DNA from: Microlunatus sp. Gsoil 973
Lineage (GTDB): Bacteria; Actinomycetota; Actinomycetes; Propionibacteriales; Propionibacteriaceae
Direction: 5' to 3'
Assembly (NCBI RefSeq): GCF_009707365.1
Contig: NZ_CP046122.1
Location: 4,278,001-4,342,000, forward strand
DNA: 64,000 bases
The translations under genes and the position numbers were made by a program. This document shows positions 55,313 through 64,000 of this stretch, one piece after another (the stretch's first letter is position 1; the number at the start of each line of letters is the position of its first letter). Under the pieces are notes generated by a model. It had not been told where the DNA came from. It saw nothing but the letters and a program-made list of their open reading frames with translations, and ran no database searches.

Positions 55313-57454
55313 GTGAGTGCAGCCGCACGATCCAGCCGCCGGGCGCTGACTGTCCGGTCGACGGTGGTGATCGTCGCGCTTGCCCTGTCGTTCGCGATCC
55401 TGCGCATACTCAGCGGACTGCCGCAGCCGCCCGTCGACAGCAGCTTCTACACCACGAAGGTGGTGCTGGTCGGCGTGACCGGACGGAACCTGCCCGACGC
55501 CACCGACCGGCGGATCATCGACAGCCACACCGCAGACAGCCAGGTCGGCGCCATCTCCATCAGACCGCAGCAACCCAGTGAATGCGCCGCCGCCGGATGG
55601 CTGACGATCGGCGCCGGCCGCAGGACCACGGCGGGCGGCCTGTGTCGGCCTCAGGTGAGCGGCTCTACAACATCTGCCCGGGTGCCGGACTGGTCGACGC
55701 GGGTCGCCGTCTCGCGCGCCGATGCCGGCGACGCACGGCTGGGCACGCTGGCATCGCTCAGTCCGGGCTGCATCGAGGCCGTCGGACCGGGCGCTGCGCT
55801 GGCCGCGGCGAACCCGGACGGCCGTCTGGACCGCTATCGGACCACAACCGAGTTGATCAACAGCGGGGAGCAGTTGACCTGTCCACTGACGCTCATCGAT
55901 GCCGGGAAGGACTCGGACAAGATCATTTCCGACCTCGCGGAGCGGCAGGACGTCACCCTGCTGGTCAGCGGTCTCGGCCCGGCCGCCGGATCGAGCGACC
56001 GCAATCTCCAGGTGATCTACCGGATCGGCACCACACTTCCGGGAGTGATGACCTCCGACAGCACCCGCCGGGACGGCATCGTCATCCTGACCGACCTCAC
56101 CAGGACCCTGCTCGGGTTCACGCTGGGCGACAGACCGGTAGCGGCCGATGCTCCGATCGACGGCATGCCGATCCAGGTCCGTACCGATCAGCCTGTCTCG
56201 TCGGCCGCCCTGATCGGGCGACTGCAGGCGATACAGAATCTTTCCGACGTCGCGCCCGTTGGTTACCTGGCCGGCAGCATCCTCGGGGTGATCCTGGCCG
56301 GCCTGTTGGCGCTCTTCCTGGTCCGCCGTCGCTGGCGTCCGGCCTGGACCATGATGGCGGCCCTGGGGACCTTCACCGCGGCCCTGATGCTGACCGGCTC
56401 CTTTCCCTGGGCAGCCAGTCCCCACCCGGCGATCGCGCTGGTGATCACCTTCTGCCTGTGGGTCGCCGCATTGACGTCGGCCACGCTGCTGCTCTCGCGA
56501 TGGCGGCGCATCCCGGTGCCGATCATCGCCGCCGGGCTCACCATGGCGACGTTCACCACCGACGCCGCACTCGGCGGGGTGATGCAGCCCGGCTCACTGT
56601 TGAACTCCCGGCCGGTCGTCGGCGGCAGGTGGTACGGCTTCGGGAACGTCACCTTCGGCTGCTACGCGGCATCGGTGCTGGTTGTCGCCGGCTATCTCAG
56701 CCACCGCTACCTGCGTCGTGGGCATCGCTGGGTGGCCGTGGCCGCGGTGCTGGTGATCGGGGGGCTGGCCGTGATCTGCGAGGGATGGCCGTCCATGGGT
56801 TCGGACTTCGGCGGAGTGATCACCCTGACGCCGGCGGTGTTGCTGCTGGCGATCGGCATCTCGGGTCGACGGATCACCTGGGGTCGAGCGATCATGATCG
56901 TTGTCATCGCGGCCGTCGCCGCGGCCACGGTGTCGCTGGCGGACTGGGCGCGTGGCCCGGGGCATCGCAGCCACCTCGGCGATTTCGTGCAGCGGGTGAT
57001 CAGCGGCGATGCCTGGCCGATCCTGATCCGCAAGGGCGTCGCCTCTGCGCAGACCCTGATCATGCCGTTGGGGATCATCGTGATCATCGTCGGCGCGACG
57101 GTGTGGTGGCTGATCTTCCGCAGGGTGCGGCACGCCATCACCGATGATCTGTGGTCGACCTACGCTGTGACCGCCGGTGCCGCGCTGGTGACCGGCGTAC
57201 TCGGCACGCTCGTCAACGACGGCGGCATCGCCGTCTTCCTGACCGTCACCGGTCCCTTCGCTGCGACGACCGCCGGTCTGCTGCTTTACCGCGTTCAGGC
57301 CTACGGCTGGCCCGCGGTGATCAACACTGCGGAGTACGCCGACCGGCCGACGCCGGTCGGCGACGTCGGCGCCGTCCGGAAACATCCGGAACGATCCGGC
57401 AACCCGGCGGTCCGGGCAACCGCCACCAGGACGAGAACCCGGCGTCGGCGCTGA
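55313..57454 (+). CDS. Large membrane protein with extracytoplasmic N-terminal domain, unknown function
   Basis: I do not recognise an established family. The 713 residues begin with a membrane segment (about 18-35), then an extracytoplasmic region of about 270 residues (FYTTKVVLVGVTGRNLPDA near 45; TLLVSGLGPAAGSSDRN near 215) that weakly recalls alkaline-phosphatase-like folds. A membrane domain follows with about ten helices (about 320-680), in which GRWYGFGNVTFGCYAAS near 440 and WPSMGSDFGGVITLTPAVL near 487 stand out as conserved-looking loops. The tail is arginine-rich. GTG 55313 starts 14 bp after purQ. Similar proteins appear in other actinobacteria, perhaps in envelope polymer work. 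Confidence 0.75.
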   Translation: MSAAARSSRRALTVRSTVVIVALALSFAILRILSGLPQPPVDSSFYTTKVVLVGVTGRNLPDATDRRIIDSHTADSQVGAISIRPQQPSECAAAGWLTIGAGRRTTAGGLCRPQVSGSTTSARVPDWSTRVAVSRADAGDARLGTLASLSPGCIEAVGPGAALAAANPDGRLDRYRTTTELINSGEQLTCPLTLIDAGKDSDKIISDLAERQDVTLLVSGLGPAAGSSDRNLQVIYRIGTTLPGVMTSDSTRRDGIVILTDLTRTLLGFTLGDRPVAADAPIDGMPIQVRTDQPVSSAALIGRLQAIQNLSDVAPVGYLAGSILGVILAGLLALFLVRRRWRPAWTMMAALGTFTAALMLTGSFPWAASPHPAIALVITFCLWVAALTSATLLLSRWRRIPVPIIAAGLTMATFTTDAALGGVMQPGSLLNSRPVVGGRWYGFGNVTFGCYAASVLVVAGYLSHRYLRRGHRWVAVAAVLVIGGLAVICEGWPSMGSDFGGVITLTPAVLLLAIGISGRRITWGRAIMIVVIAAVAAATVSLADWARGPGHRSHLGDFVQRVISGDAWPILIRKGVASAQTLIMPLGIIVIIVGATVWWLIFRRVRHAITDDLWSTYAVTAGAALVTGVLGTLVNDGGIAVFLTVTGPFAATTAGLLLYRVQAYGWPAVINTAEYADRPTPVGDVGAVRKHPERSGNPAVRATATRTRTRRRR

Positions 57455-57889
57455 TCAGCCGGCCGGTTCGGCCTCGGCCGTCCCGGCGGACTGGGTGCTC
57501 GGCGGTGAAGTGGCGGACGAAGCCGAGAGCGGTCTCGGCGACCTCGCGCCAGCCGTGGGTCGATCGTCAGCGATGTTGTGCACCCGGGCGATGGGGCAGG
57601 GGCTGAGATCCAGCCGACCGAAGTTCCTCCCCAGGCGCTGCCGGATCCGGTCCAGCATGAAGCTGTCGCCTCACCAGGACGGGCCGTCGCTGGAGCACCA
57701 GCTGGGTCATCGGAGGTCCCACGACCGCTCGGTGCGCAGCCACTGCCGCGCAGCGCCGATGATGCTGCCATTCCCGACCAGCGAGCGGCCGGTCCGGCAG
57801 TCCCTGATCGGCGGCGACCCGGGGCCAGGTCGCCGCCCCTGCCGGTCGGTGATTCGTCGCCGGGCGCACCCGGTAGATAACCTTGGGCC
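57455..57889. other. 435-bp interval without a confident gene
   Basis: No frame on either strand has a recognisable product. A minus-strand frame of 67 codons (57455-57658) abuts the end of the membrane protein gene, and short protein-like stretches appear in different minus-strand frames, so a decayed or frame-shifted gene is possible. No repeat, hairpin or RNA gene stands out. The purL GTG start follows at 57890. Confidence 0.5.
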
Positions 57890-60145
57890 GTGGCGGACAC
57901 CGTTGAACAGGCGGCCAGGACTCCCGATACCCCGCAGCCCTGGAGCGAGCTCGGGCTGAAGGAGGACGAGTACCGGCGCATCCGGGACATTCTCGGCCGG
58001 CGCCCGACCGGCAGCGAGCTGGCGATGTACTCCGTGATGTGGTCGGAGCACTGCTCCTACAAATCGTCCAAGGTGCACCTGCGCCGGTTCGGCGAACTGC
58101 CGGCCGAGACGCCGGTCGGCAAACTGCTGGCCGGTATCGGTGAGAACGCCGGCGTGATCGACATCGGCCAGAACTACGCCGTCACCTTCAAGATCGAGTC
58201 ACACAACCATCCGTCCTATATCGAGCCGTACCAGGGCGCAGCCACCGGGGTCGGTGGGATCGTTCGCGACATCCTCGCGATGGGTGCGCGTCCGGTCGGC
58301 GTGATGGATGCCCTCCGCTTCGGCCCGCTCGATGCTCCCGACACCCACCGCGTGCTTCCCGGTGTGGTCGCCGGCGTCGGCGGTTACGGAAACTGTCTCG
58401 GCCTGCCCACCATCGGTGGCGAGGTGGTCTTCGACGGGTCCTATCTCGGCAACCCGCTGGTGAACGCCCTCTGTGTCGGCGTGCTCAAGCACGAGGATCT
58501 TCACCTCGCCCGGGCGACCGGTGTCGGCAACAAGGTGATCTTGTACGGCGCCGCAACCGGCGGCGACGGCATCGGCGGCGCCTCGGTGCTCGCGTCGGAG
58601 ACCTTCGACGAGACCGGGCCGGCCAAGCGGCCGAGCGTGCAGGTCGGTGACCCCTTCCAGGAAAAATTGCTGATCGAGTGCACCCTGGAACTCTTTGCTG
58701 CCGGGGTGATCAACGGCATCAGTGATCTCGGCGCGGCGGGGCTGAGCTGTGCGACCGCGGAGCTGGCAAGTTCCGGTGACGGCGGCATGCACGTCGATCT
58801 TGATCTGGTACCGCTGCGCGATCACACGCTGAGCCCCGAAGAGATCCTGATGAGCGAATCCCAGGAACGCATGATGGCGATCGTCGAGCCGCAGCATGTC
58901 GATCGGTTCTTCGAGATCTGTCGCAAGTGGGATGTGCTGGCAACCGACATCGGCGAGGTCACCGACACCGGCCGATTGATCATCGATTGGCACGGCGAGA
59001 CGATCGTCGACGTCCGGCCGCGCACCGTCGCCGCCGAAGGACCGGTCTACGAGCGCCCGTACGCCCGCCCGGACTGGCAGGACCGGGTCCAGGCCGACGG
59101 GGTCAACGACCTTCCCCGGCCGGCGACCGGCGCCGAACTGCGGGAGACGCTGATCAGGCTCGTCGGCTCACCCAACCTGGCCGACAAGTCCTGGGTCACC
59201 GACCAGTACGACCGCTATGTGCGCGGCGATTCGGTGCTGGCCCAGCCCGAGGACTCCGGCATGCTGCGGATCGACGAGGGCAGCCGGCTGGGGGTCGCTC
59301 TGGCAACCGACTGCAACGGTCGTTTCGCCTACCTGGACCCGTATGCCGGCGCCCAGTCGGCGTTGGCCGAGGCTTATCGGAACGTCGCCGTCACCGGTGC
59401 CCGCCCAGTCGCGGTGTCGGACTGCCTGAACTTCGGATCGCCCGAGGACCCGGCGGTGATGTGGCAGTTCGAGCGCGCCATCGCCGGACTGGTCGACGCC
59501 TGCAGGGCGCTCGGCACACCGGTCACCGGCGGCAACGTCAGCTTCTACAACCAGACCGGCGAGCAGGCGATCCTGCCGACCCCGGTGGTCGGCGTCCTGG
59601 GTGTCATCGACGATGTGGCCCGTCGGACTCCGATGGGATTCAGCGCCGAGGGTGACATCGTCCTGCTGCTCGGCGAGACCAAGGACGAGCTGGCCGGCTC
59701 CACCTGGGCCGGTGTTGTTCATGATCATCTCGGTGGTCTGCCGCCGGTGGTCGATCTTGACCATGAGAAGCGGCTTGCCGAGGTGTTGGTCACGGCCGCG
59801 CAGCAGGGACTGTTGTCCAGTGCTCATGATCTTTCCGACGGAGGTCTGGCCCAGGCGCTGGTCGAGTCGGCGCTTCGTCACGATCATGGTGTCCGAGTCA
59901 CCCTGCCGGACGGCGCTGACCCGTTCGTGGCGCTGTTCTCCGAGAGCACCGGCCGGGTGATCGTCTCGGTGACCGAGGACCAGCGCGGCGCCTTCGAGGC
60001 GCTGTGTGCAGATCATGGAGTCCCGGTCGACCAACTCGGTGTCGTCGCCGGCGATCAGCTGAAGGTCACCGGGCAGTTCGACATCGGCCTGGCCGAGCTC
60101 CGGGCGGCCTGGCAGCAGCCGATCCGCCAGGCCGTCGCGGCCTGA
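57890..60145 (+). CDS. purL: FGAM synthase large subunit PurL
   Basis: ATP-dependent synthetase that converts FGAR to FGAM, using ammonia from PurQ; this is the small (PurS-dependent) type at 751 residues. [19 protein letters not shown] near residue 46 holds the catalytic His, [21 protein letters not shown] near 103 is the ATP site, [16 protein letters not shown] near 280 holds further active-site residues, [20 protein letters not shown] near 543 lies in the second half, and [16 protein letters not shown] near 648 near the end. The start is GTG 57890. Confidence 0.98.
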   Translation: MADTVEQAARTPDTPQPWSELGLKEDEYRRIRDILGRRPTGSELAMYSVMWSEHCSYKSSKVHLRRFGELPAETPVGKLLAGIGENAGVIDIGQNYAVTFKIESHNHPSYIEPYQGAATGVGGIVRDILAMGARPVGVMDALRFGPLDAPDTHRVLPGVVAGVGGYGNCLGLPTIGGEVVFDGSYLGNPLVNALCVGVLKHEDLHLARATGVGNKVILYGAATGGDGIGGASVLASETFDETGPAKRPSVQVGDPFQEKLLIECTLELFAAGVINGISDLGAAGLSCATAELASSGDGGMHVDLDLVPLRDHTLSPEEILMSESQERMMAIVEPQHVDRFFEICRKWDVLATDIGEVTDTGRLIIDWHGETIVDVRPRTVAAEGPVYERPYARPDWQDRVQADGVNDLPRPATGAELRETLIRLVGSPNLADKSWVTDQYDRYVRGDSVLAQPEDSGMLRIDEGSRLGVALATDCNGRFAYLDPYAGAQSALAEAYRNVAVTGARPVAVSDCLNFGSPEDPAVMWQFERAIAGLVDACRALGTPVTGGNVSFYNQTGEQAILPTPVVGVLGVIDDVARRTPMGFSAEGDIVLLLGETKDELAGSTWAGVVHDHLGGLPPVVDLDHEKRLAEVLVTAAQQGLLSSAHDLSDGGLAQALVESALRHDHGVRVTLPDGADPFVALFSESTGRVIVSVTEDQRGAFEALCADHGVPVDQLGVVAGDQLKVTGQFDIGLAELRAAWQQPIRQAVAA

Positions 60146-60187
60146 CACCCCTCGGATCGGTACCGATCGACGTCGACGAGGAGCCGG

Positions 60188-61081
60188 ATGTCGATGACGA
60201 CCTCCTTCACCGTCCCGGTCCGCGGCGGTGATCTGACCGTCCACGAACTGGCCGGCAGCGCGGACAGCCCACGCGCCGTGCTGGCCGTCCACGGCATCAC
60301 TGCCAACGGTTTGTCCTACGCCACCCTGGCCAGGCGGATGCCCGAAGGCGTACGCCTGCTGGCCCCGGATCTGCGCGGTCGGGCGGAGAGCTCGGCCGTC
60401 GCCGGACCCTGGGGTCTGGCAGCTCACGCCGCCGACCTCGTCGCCGTTCTTGATCATCTCGGACTGGGGACGGTACCGGTGATCGGCCACTCGATGGGGG
60501 CCTATGTCGTCGCTCTGGCCGGCTCCCGGCATCCGGAGCGATTCCAACGCGTCGTGCTGGTCGACGGCGGCATCGGTTTCCCGGCGCCCGACGGCGCCGA
60601 CATCGACGCAAGGCTGGCGGCCGTGCTCGGCCCCGCACAGGCGAAACTGTCGATGACCTTCGCCGACCAGGACGCGTACCTGGACTTCCTGCGAACGAAT
60701 CCGGCGATCACCGAGACCGAAGCGCTCGGCCCGGCCATCGCCGCCGACCTGGAACGCTACCTGCTGCACGATCTTGTGCCCCGCGACGGCGGGATGCTGG
60801 GAAGTTCCTGCATCCCGGAGGCCATCCGTACCGACGGCAGAGACACCATGAGCGACACCGAGGTGCTGACCGCGGCGGCCGGACTGTCGATGCCCGGCAC
60901 CCTGCTCTGGGCGCCGCGCGGACTGCTCAACCAGACGCCCGGCCTGCTTCCCCCGGAGCTGGTGCAATTCGCCGACCTCGGGCCGGGACTGAAGTCGGAG
61001 TTCGTCCCCGACTGCAACCACTACTCGATCATGTTCGCCGACCACGCACTGGACCGCGTCGTTGCGGCGCTCCTCGACTGA
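60188..61081 (+). CDS. Alpha/beta hydrolase
   Basis: A 297-residue alpha/beta-hydrolase-fold enzyme, probably an esterase or lipase-like hydrolase. VLAVHGITANGLSY near residue 36 forms the oxyanion region, APDLRGRAESS is the typical following motif, and the nucleophile elbow is IGHSMGAYVVALAG near 100. The acid residue is probably in the LLWAPRGLL region and the catalytic His in PDCNHYSIMFADH near 278. ATG 60188 follows GAGGAGCCGG. It may be co-transcribed with the cysteine-run gene 91 bp downstream; RiPP clusters sometimes include hydrolases, but no function is shown. Confidence 0.85.
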   Translation: MSMTTSFTVPVRGGDLTVHELAGSADSPRAVLAVHGITANGLSYATLARRMPEGVRLLAPDLRGRAESSAVAGPWGLAAHAADLVAVLDHLGLGTVPVIGHSMGAYVVALAGSRHPERFQRVVLVDGGIGFPAPDGADIDARLAAVLGPAQAKLSMTFADQDAYLDFLRTNPAITETEALGPAIAADLERYLLHDLVPRDGGMLGSSCIPEAIRTDGRDTMSDTEVLTAAAGLSMPGTLLWAPRGLLNQTPGLLPPELVQFADLGPGLKSEFVPDCNHYSIMFADHALDRVVAALLD

Positions 61082-61172
61082 TCCCTGATTGATCATCGGT
61101 CTGGTCCGCGCGTCGTCGACGATCATCCTCGGGTCGGACGACTCGGCGCGATCTTCGCGATACCGTCCTCGG

Positions 61173-61775
61173 GTGGCACTTCTTCGCGCCCCGAGCCAGT
61201 TCTCACCAGCGGCCGCCGGTGGTCCGGTGACGCCGTCCTGCTGCGGCTGTTGCTGCTGCTGTTGCTGTGTCGGAACCGCCGTCGCAGCCAGTATCGCGTT
61301 GCCGACGGTGCTGCATCAGGTGACCAGGACTACGATCACCGCTCCGACAGTTGCCGAACCGCCGGAACAGCCAGTGATCCAAGATCGACAGCCCAGCACT
61401 GCGCGGCGGTTCGCCGGAATCGTGCTCGCCGGACTGACCGTTCCGGTGTCCCTGGCCGTCGCTGCGATCCTGGCCGACAGCGACGGGCCGGTGATCATCG
61501 CCGCCGGCGTCGGCGCCCTGCTGGGAGTCGGCAGCTATCTGCTGGCCGGGGCACAGCCCACCACGAGCGTGGCGACGCCATTGCTGATCATGGTCATTGC
61601 CGTGGTTGTCGGTCTGATCGAGCTGCTGCTGTGGGCGGTCGCGTTGCTCGCCCACGACGTCGGGCCGGTGGGAAAGGGCCTTGCCTGGCTGGGCATCCTC
61701 GCGATTCCGGTGCTCACCAGTGTGTTGCTGGTCAGGGCGGGACGTCGACCGCGGGGCGGCCGTGCAGCCGGCTGA
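61173..61775 (+). CDS. Cysteine-run membrane protein, candidate azole-modified (TOMM) precursor
   Basis: A 200-residue protein with nine cysteines at residues 23, 24 and 26-32 (SCCGCCCCCCCVG), followed by a short linker rich in T, A and P and a membrane domain of about four helices (residues about 80-100, 100-125, 130-160, 165-190). The cysteine codons mix TGC and TGT, so the run is not a pure DNA repeat. Its last 14 bases overlap the E1-like gene, which is followed by YcaO, the enzymes that cyclise Cys residues in RiPP precursors. Known TOMM precursors are short soluble peptides, and a fused membrane domain is unusual. The start is uncertain: GTG 61173, GTG 61227 or TTG 61089. Confidence 0.6.
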   Translation: MALLRAPSQFSPAAAGGPVTPSCCGCCCCCCCVGTAVAASIALPTVLHQVTRTTITAPTVAEPPEQPVIQDRQPSTARRFAGIVLAGLTVPVSLAVAAILADSDGPVIIAAGVGALLGVGSYLLAGAQPTTSVATPLLIMVIAVVVGLIELLLWAVALLAHDVGPVGKGLAWLGILAIPVLTSVLLVRAGRRPRGGRAAG

Positions 61776-62607
61776 CCGCGGCAGCCGGAAGATCGGACCG
61801 GTCGTCGGTGACCCTGGCTGGCGGTTGATCACTCAGAATGGCTATCTGATCGCCACCGCGGGCGCAGACGAGACCTGGGTGGTCGACGACGTCGCTGGTC
61901 GTGTCGTCGCCGAGCTCGCTGCCTGTTGGTCCGACCGGCCGCCGACCTTTGACCAGCTGTCCCGCGCAGCCGCGCTCGCCGTGGAGCAGCTGCGGCCCGT
62001 CGGCGTCTTCGGACCACCCAACACTCTGCCGGCCACGCCGCAGATCGCGATCCGGTTCTGCGGTGACCCGGTTCCTGTGTTCACCGAGACGCTCACCGCG
62101 TTGAACCATGATCAGGGCTGGCCGGAACCGCTGACGGATGACATCGGTACGGCCGATCTCGAGGTCGTGGTACGCAGCAGCGGAACTCTTGTCGAGGCCG
62201 CAGAACTCGGCGGTCCGCTGTTGCACGAGAACCGGATCCATCTGCTGTGTGATCTTGCTGCGGCCAGTACGATCGCCGTCGGACCGTTGGTGGTGCCCGG
62301 GCACACCGCGTGCCTAGGCTGCCTGACCGGCAGGATCGCGAATCGGTGGGGAGATCCGCCGACACCCGATCGTCCCGGCGCGACCGGCCGGACCGGCGCG
62401 ACGACGGCTGCCGGCATTGTCGCCCGACAACTGCAGCTCGCCGTGGAGGAATCCCGCTTCCCGTTGATCGATGCCACCGTCGCCGTCGATCTCGACACGC
62501 TGCAGGCCAACCACAGTCCGTGTCTGACCCTGCCTCGATGTCCTTACTGCGCAGAACTCCGGAACATGTCGAGCGACGGGCGAGTGGTGCTGCCATGGGT
62601 GGATTGA
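61762..62607 (+). CDS. E1-like/RRE protein, TOMM cyclodehydratase partner
   Basis: A 281-residue partner of YcaO that binds the precursor leader and presents it to the cyclodehydratase. The N-terminal about 65 residues (WRLITQNGYLIATAGADETW, then WSDRPPTFDQLSRA) resemble the winged-helix RiPP recognition element of this family. The rest resembles an adenylation-deficient ThiF/E1 fold. Two CxxC pairs are visible, CLGC at residues 184-187 and CPYC at 260-263, as in the family's structural zinc site. GTG 61762 overlaps the upstream gene by 14 bp, and the YcaO ATG lies 2 bp after its stop, so the three genes are tightly coupled. Confidence 0.82.
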   Translation: MQPADRGSRKIGPVVGDPGWRLITQNGYLIATAGADETWVVDDVAGRVVAELAACWSDRPPTFDQLSRAAALAVEQLRPVGVFGPPNTLPATPQIAIRFCGDPVPVFTETLTALNHDQGWPEPLTDDIGTADLEVVVRSSGTLVEAAELGGPLLHENRIHLLCDLAAASTIAVGPLVVPGHTACLGCLTGRIANRWGDPPTPDRPGATGRTGATTAAGIVARQLQLAVEESRFPLIDATVAVDLDTLQANHSPCLTLPRCPYCAELRNMSSDGRVVLPWVD

Positions 62608-62609
62608 TC

Positions 62610-64000
62610 ATGCCAGAGAAGGTCGCTGATACTGACGGGTTGCTTGCTCGGGCCGTCGGATGGCGGAGCGGGTGTGCCGCCGCGGCCACGGTGGTCGGCC
62701 GAGTGCCTGCCGACCCCATGATCAACCAGTATGCCGCCGTCACCGGGCCGGCGCAGGAGAGCAGTCCGGCCGGCGGTGCTGCCCTCGATCCGGAATCCGC
62801 CCGGCGGGCCGCGATCGGAGAACTCCTCGAGCGGTACGCCTCTGCCCGGTGTCCGCTGCCGATCGCCACGGCGGCCGAGGTGGGGGATCGGGAACGGATC
62901 CTTGGTCACGGCGCATTCACACTGCACAGCCCGAAACAGCGTGCTCAACACGGATTTCCCTACCGGGACAGCTATTCCAGGGCTGAGTTGACCAAGGTTC
63001 ACTCGCTGCGCGACAACACACCGGTCTGGGTGCCGGCCAACCTGGTCGGGACAGATCCGGAGCTGGGCCATCTGAGCACGTCCAATGGTCTGGCCGCCGG
63101 CCCCACCACCCTGACCGCTCTGTTGCGTGCCACCCAGGAACTGGTGGAACGTGACGCCCTGATGATCACCTGGCTGCACCGGGTCGCCGCCCGGCGCGTG
63201 CCGGCACCGGAGGTTGTCCGGGAGATCACCGATCCGATCAACGCGCGGGTAACCGTCCTCGACCTGACACCGGACTACAGCCGGCATCCCGTCGCCATGG
63301 TCGCAGGCACCGCCTTGTTGCAGGGCCGCCCGCGTCACGCCGCCGGCCTGGCCTGCCGGGCCGGTTTCCCCGAGGCGGTCGAGAAGGCATTGCTGGAATG
63401 GGCCCAGGGCATCGCGTTCGCAGGGGTGAACGCCGCAAGGGCCGCCGACCAGCCTGCCGACCCACCTGTCTCGCCTGAGGATTTCGATGACCATGCCGTC
63501 TTCTACACCCGGCGTCCCGACCTGTGGCAGCAGCTGCCGATCTGGGGCGGGCCGGTGACCTCGCCGCCCCATCGTGAGAGCGGCGATGATCATCGTGCCC
63601 AGCTCGCCGAGCTCGTCCAGGGTCTTGAACAGTACGGCATCGAGCTCTTCTACCGTGACCTCACGACCGCCGACCTGGCGGGCTGCGGGGTACGGGCGGC
63701 CCGCGTGTTGAGCCCCCAGTTGGTGCCGATCCATGCCGACCACCGATGGCCCCACCTGGGGGGAACCTCCTCGGACCTGGCACTGCGGTATCCCTGGGCG
63801 CCCGCCGGTTCCTTTCCGTCCCCCCTACCCGCACCCGCTCGGATGACCGACGCACGGCCGGCCCCCGGATTCGGCGACTTCTGGGCAGCCTCAGAACTGT
63901 CGGCGCTGACCCGACACGGCTTCGCCGAGCGGATGGCCGCATACGTCCCGGGACTGCAGCAACTCGATCCCTGGTCGCGGCCGCGCGGAGGGCAGCCCGC
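62610..64000 (+). CDS. YcaO-domain cyclodehydratase, C-terminus beyond right edge
   Basis: An ATP-dependent YcaO enzyme that activates backbone amides to form thiazoline or oxazoline rings from Cys, Ser or Thr. 463 residues are in the window with no stop. The ATP-binding helices are seen as IGELLERYAS (Glu near 71 and 74), ATQELVERDALMI (Gln 176, Glu 180) and EKALLEWAQG (Glu 258, Glu 263, Gln 266). STSNGLAAGPTTLTALLRATQ is a typical SagD-like lead-in. The proline-rich C-terminus that distinguishes azoline-forming YcaO proteins should lie beyond the edge. ATG 62610 is used, with in-frame ATG 62595 as an alternative that overlaps the E1-like gene. A thioamide-forming role cannot be excluded. 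Confidence 0.87.
   Translation, partial: MPEKVADTDGLLARAVGWRSGCAAAATVVGRVPADPMINQYAAVTGPAQESSPAGGAALDPESARRAAIGELLERYASARCPLPIATAAEVGDRERILGHGAFTLHSPKQRAQHGFPYRDSYSRAELTKVHSLRDNTPVWVPANLVGTDPELGHLSTSNGLAAGPTTLTALLRATQELVERDALMITWLHRVAARRVPAPEVVREITDPINARVTVLDLTPDYSRHPVAMVAGTALLQGRPRHAAGLACRAGFPEAVEKALLEWAQGIAFAGVNAARAADQPADPPVSPEDFDDHAVFYTRRPDLWQQLPIWGGPVTSPPHRESGDDHRAQLAELVQGLEQYGIELFYRDLTTADLAGCGVRAARVLSPQLVPIHADHRWPHLGGTSSDLALRYPWAPAGSFPSPLPAPARMTDARPAPGFGDFWAASELSALTRHGFAERMAAYVPGLQQLDPWSRPRGGQP

Noticed and set aside
57455-57658. 67-codon minus-strand gene
   Set aside because: No ribosome-binding site or recognisable domain was found; it is kept only as part of an unassigned interval.
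59168-61126. 652-codon minus-strand open frame
   Set aside because: It lies antisense to purL and the hydrolase, has shadow composition, and shows no recognisable motif.
61250-61828. Leucine-rich start in another frame over the cysteine run
   Set aside because: The frame quickly becomes arginine/serine-rich without structure; the Cys frame continues into membrane helices and couples to the next gene.

Overview
The window is a high-GC actinobacterial chromosome segment. It is most likely from the order Propionibacteriales (a Microlunatus-like organism), judging from the very strong G/C third-position use, GTG/TTG starts, an HspR-type operator before clpB, LemA, a class E sortase, DUF3151 and the gene order. 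No rRNA, tRNA or CRISPR array was seen. The species cannot be named from the sequence alone.

Layout. 1-2806 (minus): N-terminal half of a multidomain biotin-dependent carboxylase, cut by the left edge. 2.9-6.7 kb: a 90-bp-period repeat, two HspR operators, clpB, and a convergent glutamine-amidotransferase-like hydrolase. 6.8-14.5 kb: a spermidine-synthase-like protein, a ROK regulator with a GH125 alpha-mannosidase, a membrane protein, a class E sortase, pyrE, lemA and an aldo/keto reductase. 14.5-15.9 kb: an IS110-family element in a palindromic convergent intergenic site. 15.9-25.5 kb: DedA, a SpoU methyltransferase, a MalY/PatB lyase, an MFS exporter, a SIS-domain sugar isomerase facing its GntR/HutC regulator, PaiB, fbaA and a CorA Mg2+ channel. 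25.5-36.8 kb: accessory catabolism, comprising a DUF4832 secreted protein, an RraA-like aldolase, two acid-sugar dehydratases of the enolase superfamily, a FadR-type regulator, a CUT1 sugar-binding protein and a fused MalF-MalG permease. 36.9-60.1 kb: purine genes purA, purD-purB, purC, purS-purQ and purL, interrupted by about 9 kb of ABC transporters. 60.2-64.0 kb: an alpha/beta hydrolase, then a small membrane protein with a nine-cysteine run, an E1-like/RRE protein and a YcaO protein cut by the right edge.

The most interesting feature is that right-end cluster. An E1-like protein with two CxxC pairs, overlapping or nearly overlapping a YcaO cyclodehydratase, is the core machinery for azoline-forming RiPPs (TOMMs). 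The gene overlapping its 5' end encodes a CCGCCCCCCC run, written with both TGC and TGT codons, in front of a four-helix membrane domain. This suggests a membrane-anchored azole-modified product, an architecture I do not recognise.

The backbone (clpB, pyrE, DedA, SpoU, fba, Mg transporter, purA) resembles a gene neighbourhood kept in other actinobacteria such as mycobacteria, with sugar-catabolism genes and transporters inserted. Four genes (ROK regulator, 25.5-kb hydrolase, solute-binding protein, purD) each contain one single-base frameshift, and a fifth is possible at 38.2 kb. Because purD is housekeeping, these are more likely sequencing indels than pseudogenes.
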